Counted from the stretch's first letter, positions 13,891-21,194 are shown. The stretch is DNA of 32,806 bases from Ruminococcaceae bacterium UBA3751 (GCA_002371215.1 DFGL01000075.1:1-32806), one strand, 5' to 3'. Translations and numbers: made by a program. Notes: generated by a model not told the origin, from the sequence alone.

Positions 13891-16089
13891 ATGAAAAAGT
13901 TAAGAGTAAAACTTGAAAACTGTTACGGAATTCCTAAATTCGACTATGAATTTGATTTTGAGAATAAAAATGCTTATGTTATTTATGCTTCAAACGGATT
14001 GATGAAAACATCAATTACAAAAACATTTGATGCGATTTGTAACGGAGAGAGCCCTGTTGAGGAAATCTTTGGAAGAACCCCCTCCTTTTCAATTACAGAT
14101 GAATCAGGAAATCCTATAACGAATGAAAACACTCTTGTTGTAAAATCATATGATGAGAGCTACTCTTCTAAGAATCTCTCAGCCCTTATAATGAAAGAGC
14201 ATCTCAAAATTGATTATGACCGAATTACAAAATCCATATTAGAAGAAAAAGAAAGATTCATTCAAAAAATGGATTATAAGTTCAATAAAGGGACATCTTT
14301 TGAATCTGAGTTTAATTCAACATATAATTGTGAAAACATGTTGGATAAACTTGAAGAAATAATGGATAGTGGTATAGGAAAAATTTACCCATTAGATTTT
14401 ACAACTATCAATTATGCCGATGTATTTAACGATAAGGTTAAAGCGTTTATTGACAAGAACTTTAAAGAATTAGTTGAATACAAAAACGAATATGAAGAAC
14501 TAGTTAATAACTGCAAATATTTTAAACAAGGTACATTTAGTCAGTATAATGCTAACAATGTATATTCTTCACTTGATGAAAATGGTTACTTCAATGCTGG
14601 ACATACTTTGGTTTTGAATGATAATTCTCAGATTGTATCTGCTGATGAGTTTAATGCATTAATTGAAAGCGAAAAACAAAAAGTATTCAGCGATCCCAAA
14701 CTTCTTAAAAAATTTGAAAAGATTGATAAGAGCCTTTCAAAGAACGCACAATTAAGAGTATTCAGAAATATAATTGAAAACCATTTAGAATTAGTTAGTG
14801 AACTTGTGCCATTTGATTCATTCAAGAAAAAGTGCTGGAACAGTATTCTTAACACGCATATATCTGATATTAGATTGTTGGTAGATGAATACAAAAAAGC
14901 TAAATGTGATATCAAAAAAATACAAGATGAAGCAAACAAACAAAGTGATGATTGGAAATATGTAATTGATATTTTCAGCAAACGTTTTAAGGTGCCCTTT
15001 ACTGTTTCTATTGGTAATCAGGAAGATGTAATATTAAGAAACGAGGTTCCTAGTTTTGTTTTCAAGTATAAAGATGACATTACTAATGATGAAGCAATTG
15101 TTGACCGTTCCAAATTAAATGATTTGTTAAGTGGAGGGGAACGTCGTGCTTTATACCTAATGAATATTGTTTTTGAACTTGAAGCTCTAAAGAAAGAAAA
15201 TAAGAAAGCATTAGTTATTTGTGATGACATAGCCGAATCATTTGATTATAAGAATAAACACGCAATAATTGAATACTTATATGAAAACTACAATAGTGAT
15301 AATTTTAAGTTTTTAATACTTACACATAATTTTGATTTCTTTAGAACCATTTCTTCAAGATTGTTATCTACTGATAGGCATTATTCTCTTATGGCTTATC
15401 TTGATGCAAATCATAACGAAATCAAACTGCGTCAAGGGATGTATTTAAATAGTGTATTTAATTATTGGCATAAAAATATTAGAAACAATGATTCTATAAC
15501 TCTTGCCGTTATTCCATTTATCCGTAATATAATTGAATATACTAAATCAACCGGAGATCCAGATTATCTAACTCTTACAAATCTATTGCATTATAAGCCA
15601 TTTAGCGATACACCAACTAGTGATATTACATTTGCTGATTTGTCAACGATTGTAAAAAAGACTTGGAATGATGTCGAAATATTAGATTATAAAACACCAA
15701 CAGACAAAGTTTTTAATCTGCTTATTGATACAGCTAAAGATTTAACCAGTAATAAAACAGACGATCTGTTTACTTTAGAAGATAAAATAGTGGTTTCTAT
15801 GGCGATAAGGCTGATAGGCGAAAAAATACTAATTGAAAAGTTGATAGATGCCGGTGTAATGGAAGATGATATAAAGAATATAAACAAAAACCAAACAGGA
15901 ATACTAGTTGATATGTACAAGAATCATTATGGCAGAGATGATGATTTGATTCAAATTATTCAGCCAGTACTGTTATTTACATCCGAAAACATTCACATAA
16001 ATTCATTTATGTATGAGCCATTAATAGACACCAGTCCTAATGAACTTAAAATTGTATTTGGCACCCTAATTCCTTTATTTGATGCGTAA
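13891..16089 (+). CDS. ABC/SMC-head ATPase partnered with the RES protein
   Basis: 732 residues. An ABC-type head is split by a long helical insert, as in SMC, RloC/PrrC and PtuA-like proteins. Walker A is unusual, ASNGLMKTS (33-41), with Ala and Met in place of two glycines. About 80-400 is charged and helical; then come the signature LSGGE (413-417), Walker B ALVICDD with following Glu (440-449) and the H-loop His479 in LILTHNFDF. Residues 500-732 form a helical C-terminal region ending near 'ENIHINSFMYEPLID'; no HNH, TOPRIM or anticodon-nuclease motif was seen. ATG follows GGAAGG. It is co-transcribed with the RES gene and followed by a strong terminator. I infer a sensor or regulator role for the RES enzyme. 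Codon use is AT-rich, unlike the flanking core genes. Confidence 0.85.
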   Translation: MKKLRVKLENCYGIPKFDYEFDFENKNAYVIYASNGLMKTSITKTFDAICNGESPVEEIFGRTPSFSITDESGNPITNENTLVVKSYDESYSSKNLSALIMKEHLKIDYDRITKSILEEKERFIQKMDYKFNKGTSFESEFNSTYNCENMLDKLEEIMDSGIGKIYPLDFTTINYADVFNDKVKAFIDKNFKELVEYKNEYEELVNNCKYFKQGTFSQYNANNVYSSLDENGYFNAGHTLVLNDNSQIVSADEFNALIESEKQKVFSDPKLLKKFEKIDKSLSKNAQLRVFRNIIENHLELVSELVPFDSFKKKCWNSILNTHISDIRLLVDEYKKAKCDIKKIQDEANKQSDDWKYVIDIFSKRFKVPFTVSIGNQEDVILRNEVPSFVFKYKDDITNDEAIVDRSKLNDLLSGGERRALYLMNIVFELEALKKENKKALVICDDIAESFDYKNKHAIIEYLYENYNSDNFKFLILTHNFDFFRTISSRLLSTDRHYSLMAYLDANHNEIKLRQGMYLNSVFNYWHKNIRNNDSITLAVIPFIRNIIEYTKSTGDPDYLTLTNLLHYKPFSDTPTSDITFADLSTIVKKTWNDVEILDYKTPTDKVFNLLIDTAKDLTSNKTDDLFTLEDKIVVSMAIRLIGEKILIEKLIDAGVMEDDIKNINKNQTGILVDMYKNHYGRDDDLIQIIQPVLLFTSENIHINSFMYEPLIDTSPNELKIVFGTLIPLFDA

Positions 16090-16099
16090 TTAAAAAACG

Positions 16100-16132
16100 A
16101 ATCGCCAGTCATATTAATTGTGACTGGCGATT
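16100..16132. terminator. Terminator of the RES/ATPase operon
   Basis: 12-bp stem AATCGCCAGTCA (16100-16111) with TGACTGGCGATT (16121-16132) and a nine-base loop. The tail ATTCTTATTT is moderately T-rich. It lies 11 bases after the ATPase stop. Confidence 0.85.
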
Positions 16133-16136
16133 ATTC

Positions 16137-16363
16137 TTATTTATATATCAATTCATTGTTTACAATCTCTCTAGCTTGTTTAGTGACATTGTTCATTGCC
16201 TGCACCCAAACCATCATATCCTCGGCTTTGAGCTGTTCGGTAATGCCTTGCTGCTCTTTGAGTGCTTCACAAGGCGGTTATACATCTCGCTTGCTCTGCC
16301 TATGTATTTATTTTCCGATGCAACGCTCTGAGAACTGAAGCATTGCATAACAGAACTTTTCAT
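16137..16363 (-). pseudogene. Decayed tnpV (transposon-encoded protein TnpV), frameshifted
   Basis: The 3' part (16268-16137) encodes 43 residues including EALKEQQGITEQLKAED and MVWVQAMNNVTKQAREIV, ending NELIYK. This matches the C-terminal end of TnpV proteins carried by Tn4451-like and other clostridial transposons and conjugative elements. Upstream the frame is broken: 16363-16269 continues in another frame as 'ENKYIGRASEMYNRLV', which would join the first part after a one- or two-base change. The N-terminal half is absent. It marks the right end of the island as a former mobile element. Confidence 0.75.
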
Positions 16364-16386
16364 ACGGTGTCAATGATGTATGTAAC

Positions 16387-16483
16387 GGTCGCCCTCTTTA
16401 ATGCGGAAGGAGCGGCGTATTTCCTTTGGTATTACAACCCTTCCGAGGTCGTCAATCCTTCTGACAATTCCAGTTGCTTTCAT
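16387..16483 (-). pseudogene. Truncated spoVT copy (first 32 codons)
   Basis: The frame begins at ATG 16483 with MKATGIVRRIDDLGRV exactly as in spoVT, with the same ribosome site and palindrome upstream. After codon 32 it runs into unrelated island DNA. The GAF domain and part of the AbrB domain are missing, so no functional product is expected, although any promoter would still fire into the island's end. Confidence 0.93.
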
Positions 16484-16625
16484 TTTAATTCTCCCTTTTA
16501 AATGTATTACTGTAATGTTTTGTACATTCTGAGTAATTTAATACCAAACAATAAATGGAAGATGTTAGAAAACAAGGTTATTCGTATATTATTGCAGCAA
16601 AAAAAGGAGGCGTCGCCTCCTTTTT
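16387..16625. repeat. Direct repeat copy 2 (spoVT 5' end, upstream region, terminator)
   Basis: Same orientation as 10247-10484 and about 99% identical over its full length. The left edge is abrupt (16386 differs), and so is the right edge after five Ts of the terminator. The terminator stem GGAGGC/GCCTCC is at 16606-16611 and 16615-16620, and on the minus strand it ends the URO-D relic behind it. Confidence 0.97.
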
Positions 16626-16637
16626 GCCGTATTTAGA

Positions 16638-17120
16638 CTATCTGTTATTGAAGTCTCTGCACGCCTGATAATAAGCCCTGATGTTTTCTTCGTTTACCGT
16701 CGGCGCTAAATCGCAGCCTGAAGAAAGCACAAAATTCGGATAAGGCTTCATTTCCTCTAACAGTGAGGTTGTTTTTTCATAAACGTATTCGGGCGTGCCA
16801 ATAAAGAATACTGATGAAGGGTCAAGATTACCGAACGCCAGGATGTCCGAATCAACCTGCGGCATAATATCCTTCATATTTACTCCGTTTCCGAAATGCA
16901 GTCCCTTACAGCCTGTACCGCACATACTTTTTACCGATTTTGTGACCCGTCCGCAATCGTGAAGTATGAGGAAAAAGTAGTCGTCCTGATACAACTCGAC
17001 AAGCTTTTTTATATACACGGACGAAAACTCATCGCACGCGTCGGGCGAAAGCAGGTCGGCAGAATTCATCCGTAACGCTGAAATACAAAACGCCGCAGGA
17101 TTTACTTGGTATGAGCGCAC
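16638..17120 (-). pseudogene. C-terminal half of a URO-D-type corrinoid methyltransferase
   Basis: About 150 residues matching the second half of uroporphyrinogen-decarboxylase-family methyltransferases (MtaA/MtbA-like, usually about 340 residues). It has ADLLSPDACDEFSSVYIKKL, the FLILHDCG strand with the conserved His and Cys, 'VDSDILAFGNLDPS' and 'FVLSSGCDLAPTVNEENIRAYY'. The N-terminal half is missing. The frame overlaps the 3' end of the corrinoid-activation-like gene by 92 bases in another frame, so a deletion probably fused the two neighbours. Where the recognisable homology starts (about codon 18, ATG 17069) there is no good ribosome site. Most likely non-functional. Confidence 0.75.
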
Positions 17121-17661
17121 CTCCGTCGTTTACGGTGATTCCTATAAGGGTGGGGTCTGCAAGTTCAGACAGCTTATTCATATCATTTGTATCCATACCG
17201 AAAAAGCCCGGTCCGTACTCTTCGCTGATACAGGAATCCGCACTGAGTTTTTTTATGATTTCGTCCCGTATTGAATCAATAAAAGCCGTGCCCCACATAT
17301 CGGCAATAAACTGTTGTGCCGACGTTAATTCATCAGTCTTAAAGCTCCCGATGCTTATAAAACAGATGTAAACGCCATTGACTGTTTCAGGTTTAAAATA
17401 TTCAAAAGCTTTACATCTGATTGTTTCATCTTTAATTTTCAGCCCGTTTTCTGACAGAGAAATGCTGTTAGAGCCGTAATAGCTGATAACGGCGGCGGGG
17501 TTTATTTCACTTTTTAATGCTTCTAAAACGGGGAAGGCTTTGTCTTTTATCAGTTTTGAATACGGCTTTTCTCGGTTTAATTCATTCATACGAAGAAAAA
17601 TGTTTACAGCTTTATTTTTCAGAGCCTCATATTCAAAACGGATAATTTTATTTTGCAGCAT
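17029..17661 (-). CDS. Vitamin-B12-dependent methionine synthase activation-domain-like protein
   Basis: 210 residues from ATG 17661, which follows AAAAGGAATG; the open frame extends further up but without a ribosome site. The centre 'ICFISIGSFKTDELTSAQQFIADMWGTAFIDSI..EII' and 'SEEYGPGFFGMDTNDMNKLSELADPTLIGI' matches the MetH reactivation fold as found in small stand-alone corrinoid proteins. The end 'NDGGALIPSKSCGV' matches the family's C-terminal Pro-x-Lys-Ser signature. Such proteins usually accompany URO-D methyltransferases and corrinoid proteins in one-carbon (methylamine, betaine or methoxy) pathways. Here the URO-D neighbour is broken and no corrinoid protein is present. The last 15-20 residues may be replaced by the fusion. 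Confidence 0.65.
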   Translation of the reverse strand: MLQNKIIRFEYEALKNKAVNIFLRMNELNREKPYSKLIKDKAFPVLEALKSEINPAAVISYYGSNSISLSENGLKIKDETIRCKAFEYFKPETVNGVYICFISIGSFKTDELTSAQQFIADMWGTAFIDSIRDEIIKKLSADSCISEEYGPGFFGMDTNDMNKLSELADPTLIGITVNDGGALIPSKSCGVLYFSVTDEFCRPAFARRVR

Positions 17662-17858
17662 TATTTCACATTCCTTTTTTAAGAAACGGTACTTTTTAAT
17701 AATAACATATATTAAGTAAAAAAACAACTTCTTATTGATTAACGCTCCTGCCTTTACCGCCTCAGCCTTATTGATTATTACCTTACTTCACCCCTCGGAG
17801 TTTTTGGACTTCTCTTGATGCGGCATTGATTTTGTGATTTCCGTAAAAACTGAGTTTG

Positions 17859-17915
17859 TTAATTTGTTAAGCGGAGAAGGTCGTCAATTCTTTGCGCACC
17901 TCCTGCTGTTTTCAT
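17859..17915 (-). pseudogene. Degenerate third spoVT 5' fragment
   Basis: Reading from ATG 17915 gives MKTAGGAQRIDDLL..., against MKATGIVRRIDDLGRV in spoVT; it stops after 18 codons. The leader upstream also aligns: TTTTTATTCTCCC, then the palindrome TATTACTGTAATA at 17935-17947. The spacing is close to the intact gene's, but many bases are changed. This is an older relic than copy 2. Between it and the URO-D/activation pair (17662-17858) no other gene is seen. Confidence 0.75.
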
Positions 17916-17965
17916 TTTTATTCTCCCAATTACGTATTACTGTAATAATTTATACATTTATTATA

Positions 17966-17994
17966 TTGAAATAACTAATTAAATAGTGTAAAAT
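17966..17994 (+). promoter_or_regulatory. Promoter of the pncA-nadE-pncB operon
   Basis: TTGAAA (17966-17971), 17-base spacer, TAAAAT (17989-17994), about 25 bases before the pncA start codon. Confidence 0.7.
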
Positions 17995-18019
17995 AATCCT
18001 GTTAACAGAGGTGAAAAAT

Positions 18020-18544
18020 ATGAAAAAGATACTTGTTGTAGTCGATATGCAGAATGACTTTGTGGACGGCGCTCTCGGTACAGCCGAGGCGGTTGCAATA
18101 GTGCCGCAGGTTGTTAAGGAAATCAGTGAATTTGACGGCGAAATAATTGCAACCTTCGATACTCATTCTGAAAATTATCTTGAAACCGCGGAGGGTAAAA
18201 AGCTTCCCGTAACCCACTGCGTAAAGGATACGAAGGGCTGGCAGCTTAATTCCGACGTTCAGGCGGCGCTTGATAAAAAAGGCTATAAGCAGGTTATCAA
18301 GTACACCTTCGGCAGTACTGAATTGCCTGAAATAATCAGGGAATGTGTTGGCACTGAGGATTTTGAAATTGAGCTTATCGGGCTTTGCACGGATATCTGC
18401 GTTGTATCCAACGCCCTGCTTTTAAAGGCTAATTTTTATGAGAACAAAATCAGCGTTAAAGCGAGCTGCTGTGCGGGCGTAAGCCCTGAAACCCACAACG
18501 CGGCGCTTGATACGATGAGATGCTGCCAGATTGATATAGTATAG
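18020..18544 (+). CDS. pncA: Nicotinamidase (isochorismatase-fold cysteine hydrolase)
   Basis: Predicted to hydrolyse nicotinamide to nicotinate, the first step of NAD+ salvage. 174 residues from ATG 18020, which follows AGAGGTG; a GTG at 18011 lies inside that ribosome site and is rejected. Catalytic residues fit the family: Asp9 in VVDMQNDF, a Lys near 95 in VIKYTFGST, and Cys127 in GLCTDICVVSNA. The metal-binding DTH (47-49) is present. The family alone would allow other amide hydrolases, but the neighbours nadE and pncB, with 10- and 31-base gaps, make nicotinamidase very likely. Confidence 0.88.
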   Translation: MKKILVVVDMQNDFVDGALGTAEAVAIVPQVVKEISEFDGEIIATFDTHSENYLETAEGKKLPVTHCVKDTKGWQLNSDVQAALDKKGYKQVIKYTFGSTELPEIIRECVGTEDFEIELIGLCTDICVVSNALLLKANFYENKISVKASCCAGVSPETHNAALDTMRCCQIDIV

Positions 18545-18554
18545 GAGAAAAGAT

Positions 18555-19292
18555 ATGTTTGATGCATTAAAGGTTAAAAACGAATGCGTTCAGTGGATTC
18601 GCGATTTCTTTGAGGAAAACGGCAAAGGCTGTAACGCAGTTGTAGGAATTTCGGGCGGTAAGGACAGCTCAATCGTTGCCGCTCTGTGCGTTGAGGCGCT
18701 CGGTAAGGACAGAGTTATCGGTGTTCTTATGCCCAACGGAGAACAGACGGATATTGATATGGCAAAGCTTCTTGTTAACCATCTCGGTATTAAGCACTAT
18801 ATAGTCAATATCAAGGATACAATTGATGCAATTCATAAAAGCATTCCGTTTGAGCTCTCAGAGCAGAGCGTAACAAACCTTCCGCCGCGTATCAGAATGT
18901 CAACTCTTTACGCAGTATCCCAGAGCCATAACGGTAGGGTTGCCAACACCTGTAATCTCTCTGAGGACTGGGTTGGCTATTCAACGAGATACGGGGATTC
19001 CGTAGGCGATTTCAGCCCCTGCTCTAATATTACTGTTCAGGAGATGAAGCAGATAGGCAGCCTTCTCGGGCTTCCCGACGTACTCGTAAATAAAGTTCCT
19101 ATTGACGGCCTCTGCGGACAGACGGATGAGGACAAGCTCGGCTTTACTTATGCGACTCTTGATAAGTATATCCGTACCGGAGAGATTGAAAACCCTGAAA
19201 CGAAGGAAAGAATTGACCGTTTGCACAGGATTAATAAATTTAAGCTTGAGCTTATGCCTTCGTTCAATCCCGATATTGAGGTTAAGGCTTAA
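18555..19292 (+). CDS. nadE: NAD+ synthetase (ammonia-dependent type)
   Basis: Makes NAD+ from nicotinate adenine dinucleotide, ATP and ammonia. 245 residues, the size of the short form without a glutaminase domain. The PP-loop ATP site is VGISGGKDSSIVAAL (33-39 core). 'NLSEDWVGYSTRYGDSVGDFSPCSNITVQEM' holds the conserved substrate and dimer segment with Gly-Asp-x-x-x-D, and 'DGLCGQTDEDKLGFTYATLDKYI' is the C-terminal signature. ATG follows TAGGAG. Second gene of the salvage operon. Confidence 0.95.
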   Translation: MFDALKVKNECVQWIRDFFEENGKGCNAVVGISGGKDSSIVAALCVEALGKDRVIGVLMPNGEQTDIDMAKLLVNHLGIKHYIVNIKDTIDAIHKSIPFELSEQSVTNLPPRIRMSTLYAVSQSHNGRVANTCNLSEDWVGYSTRYGDSVGDFSPCSNITVQEMKQIGSLLGLPDVLVNKVPIDGLCGQTDEDKLGFTYATLDKYIRTGEIENPETKERIDRLHRINKFKLELMPSFNPDIEVKA

Positions 19293-19323
19293 CCGAATAT
19301 TAACATTGAGAAAGGCAAATATA

Positions 19324-20517
19324 ATGAAACTTGAACCGATTATCGTATCTCTTCTTGATACGGATTTATATAAATTCAATATGGACCAGGTAATCTTCCA
19401 TAAGCATACTGATTTATCGGGCGAATACTATTTTAAATGCCGCAATAAGGACGTTGTTTTCACTCCCGAAATGGTTGAGGAAATCAACGCCCAGATTGAC
19501 CATCTCTGTACGCTGAAATTCACAAAGGTGGAGCTTGACTACCTGCGTTCAATCCGTTTTATCAAAGATGACTACGTTGAATTTCTCAGGCTGTGGCGCC
19601 CGATACGCGAATACGTTACTGCCGAACTTGCGGAAAACGGAGAGCTTGAGGTTGTAGTAAGGGGGCCGCTTTTTTCCGCAATGCAGTTTGAGATTTTTCT
19701 TCTTGAAATCATCAATGAAGTATATTTCCGTCTTAAGTACGATTACAGCGTGCTTCTTGACTCCGCAAAGGAAAAGTTTGAAAAAAAGATTGCGGATTTC
19801 AACAGCGGTAAATATACCTTCAAGTTTGCGGAGTTCGGCTGCAGGAGAAGGCTTTCCCGCGAGTGGGAGGACGAGGTTGTAAGAAGGCTTGCAACTGAAA
19901 CCGATAACTGTATCGGTACTTCAAACGTTTACCTTGCTATGAAGTATAATCTCACCCCTATAGGTACATATGCCCACGAGTTCGTTCAGATGTATCAGGG
20001 TATAGATTCAATTCCGCTCGCCTATACCAACCACTATGCTATGAAGGATTGGTACGATGAGTACGACGGCGACAACGGAACGGCGCTCACCGATACAATT
20101 ACAACGGATTTGTTCCTGCTTGATTTTAACCGCTCAAACGTCAATAACTATTCGGGCGTTCGCCACGATAGCGGCGACCCGTACGAATGGGGCGAAAAAA
20201 TTATAGCTCATTATAAAAAGTACGGCGTCGACCCTAAGAGCAAACTGCTTCTCTTCAGCGACAGCCTTGATTTTGATAAGGCGCAGAAGCTTTATGACGC
20301 TTTTAAGGACAGAACGAAGGTTTCCTTCGGTATAGGCACCTTCTGTACTAACGACACCTGCGAAAAGGCGCTCAATATCGTAATCAAACTTCAGTATGTA
20401 AACGGCAGACCCGTTGCAAAACTCTCGGATACTCCGTCAAAAGCTATGTGCCGCGATACGGATTATCTTGAATACCTCAAAAGGTCCGTTGATTTCAGAC
20501 TTAAAAGAGAATCATAA
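19324..20517 (+). CDS. pncB: Nicotinate phosphoribosyltransferase
   Basis: Joins nicotinate to PRPP to give nicotinate mononucleotide. 397 residues from ATG 19324 (GAGAAAGG upstream), the usual size; the frame is open further upstream inside nadE, but without homology. Landmarks: the N-terminal LLDTDLYKFNMDQVIF, the 'TSNVYLAMKYNLTPIGTYAHEFVQMYQG' region with the catalytic His segment, 'YSGVRHDSGDPYEWGEKII' and the phosphate-binding 'FGIGTFCTND'. It completes pncA-nadE-pncB; NadD, needed between PncB and NadE, is not in the window. Confidence 0.95.
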   Translation: MKLEPIIVSLLDTDLYKFNMDQVIFHKHTDLSGEYYFKCRNKDVVFTPEMVEEINAQIDHLCTLKFTKVELDYLRSIRFIKDDYVEFLRLWRPIREYVTAELAENGELEVVVRGPLFSAMQFEIFLLEIINEVYFRLKYDYSVLLDSAKEKFEKKIADFNSGKYTFKFAEFGCRRRLSREWEDEVVRRLATETDNCIGTSNVYLAMKYNLTPIGTYAHEFVQMYQGIDSIPLAYTNHYAMKDWYDEYDGDNGTALTDTITTDLFLLDFNRSNVNNYSGVRHDSGDPYEWGEKIIAHYKKYGVDPKSKLLLFSDSLDFDKAQKLYDAFKDRTKVSFGIGTFCTNDTCEKALNIVIKLQYVNGRPVAKLSDTPSKAMCRDTDYLEYLKRSVDFRLKRES

Positions 20518-20554
20518 AAAAGTGCTAACCACGCCGGATACTATAAGTACGGTG

Positions 20555-20600
20555 TTCTGTAGGGGACGGCGTCCCCGACGTCCCGCGCGCGCAGCACCCT
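20555..20600. repeat. GC-rich palindromic element (REP-like), single copy here
   Basis: A GC-rich patch in AT-rich intergenic DNA: GGGGAC-GGC-GTCCCC (20562-20576) followed by GACGTCCCG and GCGCGCG. It looks like a short interspersed hairpin repeat of the kind common in gut Clostridia. With only one copy in the window, this is a suspicion. Confidence 0.4.
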
Positions 20601-20619
20601 ATAAATAACACAAATAAAA

Positions 20620-20651
20620 GCGGCAAGAACGTTGAGTTCTTGCCACTTTTT
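20620..20651. terminator. Terminator between pncB and queT
   Basis: GGCAAGAAC (20622-20630), loop GTTGA, GTTCTTGCC (20636-20644), then ACTTTTTG. It lies between convergent genes; the left side has only scattered As, so it suits pncB best. Confidence 0.88.
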
Positions 20652-20657
20652 GTTATT

Positions 20658-21185
20658 TTATTTTATAAGAGTTTTATCAAGCCCTCTTTTTGTAATAACA
20701 TAGTATAAAAGAGTGCCGAGTAAAAGCATTACTCCAAGCTCGCCGAGCGCTACAAGTCCGCCCTGAATGAAAAAGTCGCCTATATGGAAAGGTCCTTCGA
20801 TAAAGAAAGCTTCAATCTCCCAGCCAACTATAATTCCGTTCCAGATTGCGGGCATAAGCATAGCCCATAGGGGATAGCTCTTAATCTTTGCGTTTCTTAA
20901 AAGATAAATGCAAACCGATGAGCCGAGCGTTGCGAGCGAGCCGAAAATCATATCCAGTGGAAGCCCCTGCCCGATGCTCTGAAGGTTTGAAATAACGCAG
21001 CCCAGCGTTAATCCGGGAATAGCGGCGGGCGTAAACAGCGCAAGAATGTTAAGCGCTTCGCTCGCCCTGAACTGAACGGCAGCGGTTGTCGTTCCCGGAA
21101 GCAGAGCTCCCTGAGCAAGCGTGAGTGCGGCGTACATAGCTGCAATGATTGCAGCCTGAGCAATGTAGGTTACCTTTTTGTTCAT
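20658..21185 (-). CDS. queT: QueT-family ECF transporter S component (queuosine precursor uptake)
   Basis: 175-residue membrane protein with about five or six helices. The family core is clear: TTTAAVQFRASEALNILALFTPAAIPGL and LGCVISNL, then 'FGSLATLGSS' and 'WEIEAFFIEGPFHIGDFFIQGGLVALGELG'. S components bind the vitamin-like substrate, here a queuosine precursor such as preQ1 or queuine, and use a shared ECF energising module encoded elsewhere. ATG follows AAGGAG. The leader can fold as expected for a preQ1 riboswitch. Monocistronic. Confidence 0.88.
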   Translation of the reverse strand: MNKKVTYIAQAAIIAAMYAALTLAQGALLPGTTTAAVQFRASEALNILALFTPAAIPGLTLGCVISNLQSIGQGLPLDMIFGSLATLGSSVCIYLLRNAKIKSYPLWAMLMPAIWNGIIVGWEIEAFFIEGPFHIGDFFIQGGLVALGELGVMLLLGTLLYYVITKRGLDKTLIK

Positions 21186-21194
21186 AATTCAATT

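Larger units (their letters stand above)
10485..16386. mobile_element. Candidate genomic island bracketed by spoVT-derived direct repeats
   Basis: The 5.9 kb between the two near-identical repeats is visibly more AT-rich than its surroundings. It carries cargo-type genes (kinase/GNAT/GNAT with attenuator, RES protein plus ATPase) and a decayed tnpV at its right end, and has no housekeeping gene. No intact recombinase or integrase was found inside. Recombination between the repeats would remove the whole block and leave one intact spoVT with its upstream region, so an empty site is predicted in relatives. How it entered (site-specific element, or a single crossover of DNA carrying a spoVT 5' end) is inference. 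Confidence 0.7.

Noticed and set aside
16120..16501. Plus-strand open frames across the tnpV relic and repeat copy 2
   Set aside because: They are antisense to recognisable protein-coding remnants (TnpV and SpoVT) and lack ribosome sites.
19102..19323. N-terminal extension of pncB inside nadE
   Set aside because: The out-of-frame overlap shows no family similarity; the protein family starts at ATG 19324, which has a ribosome site.
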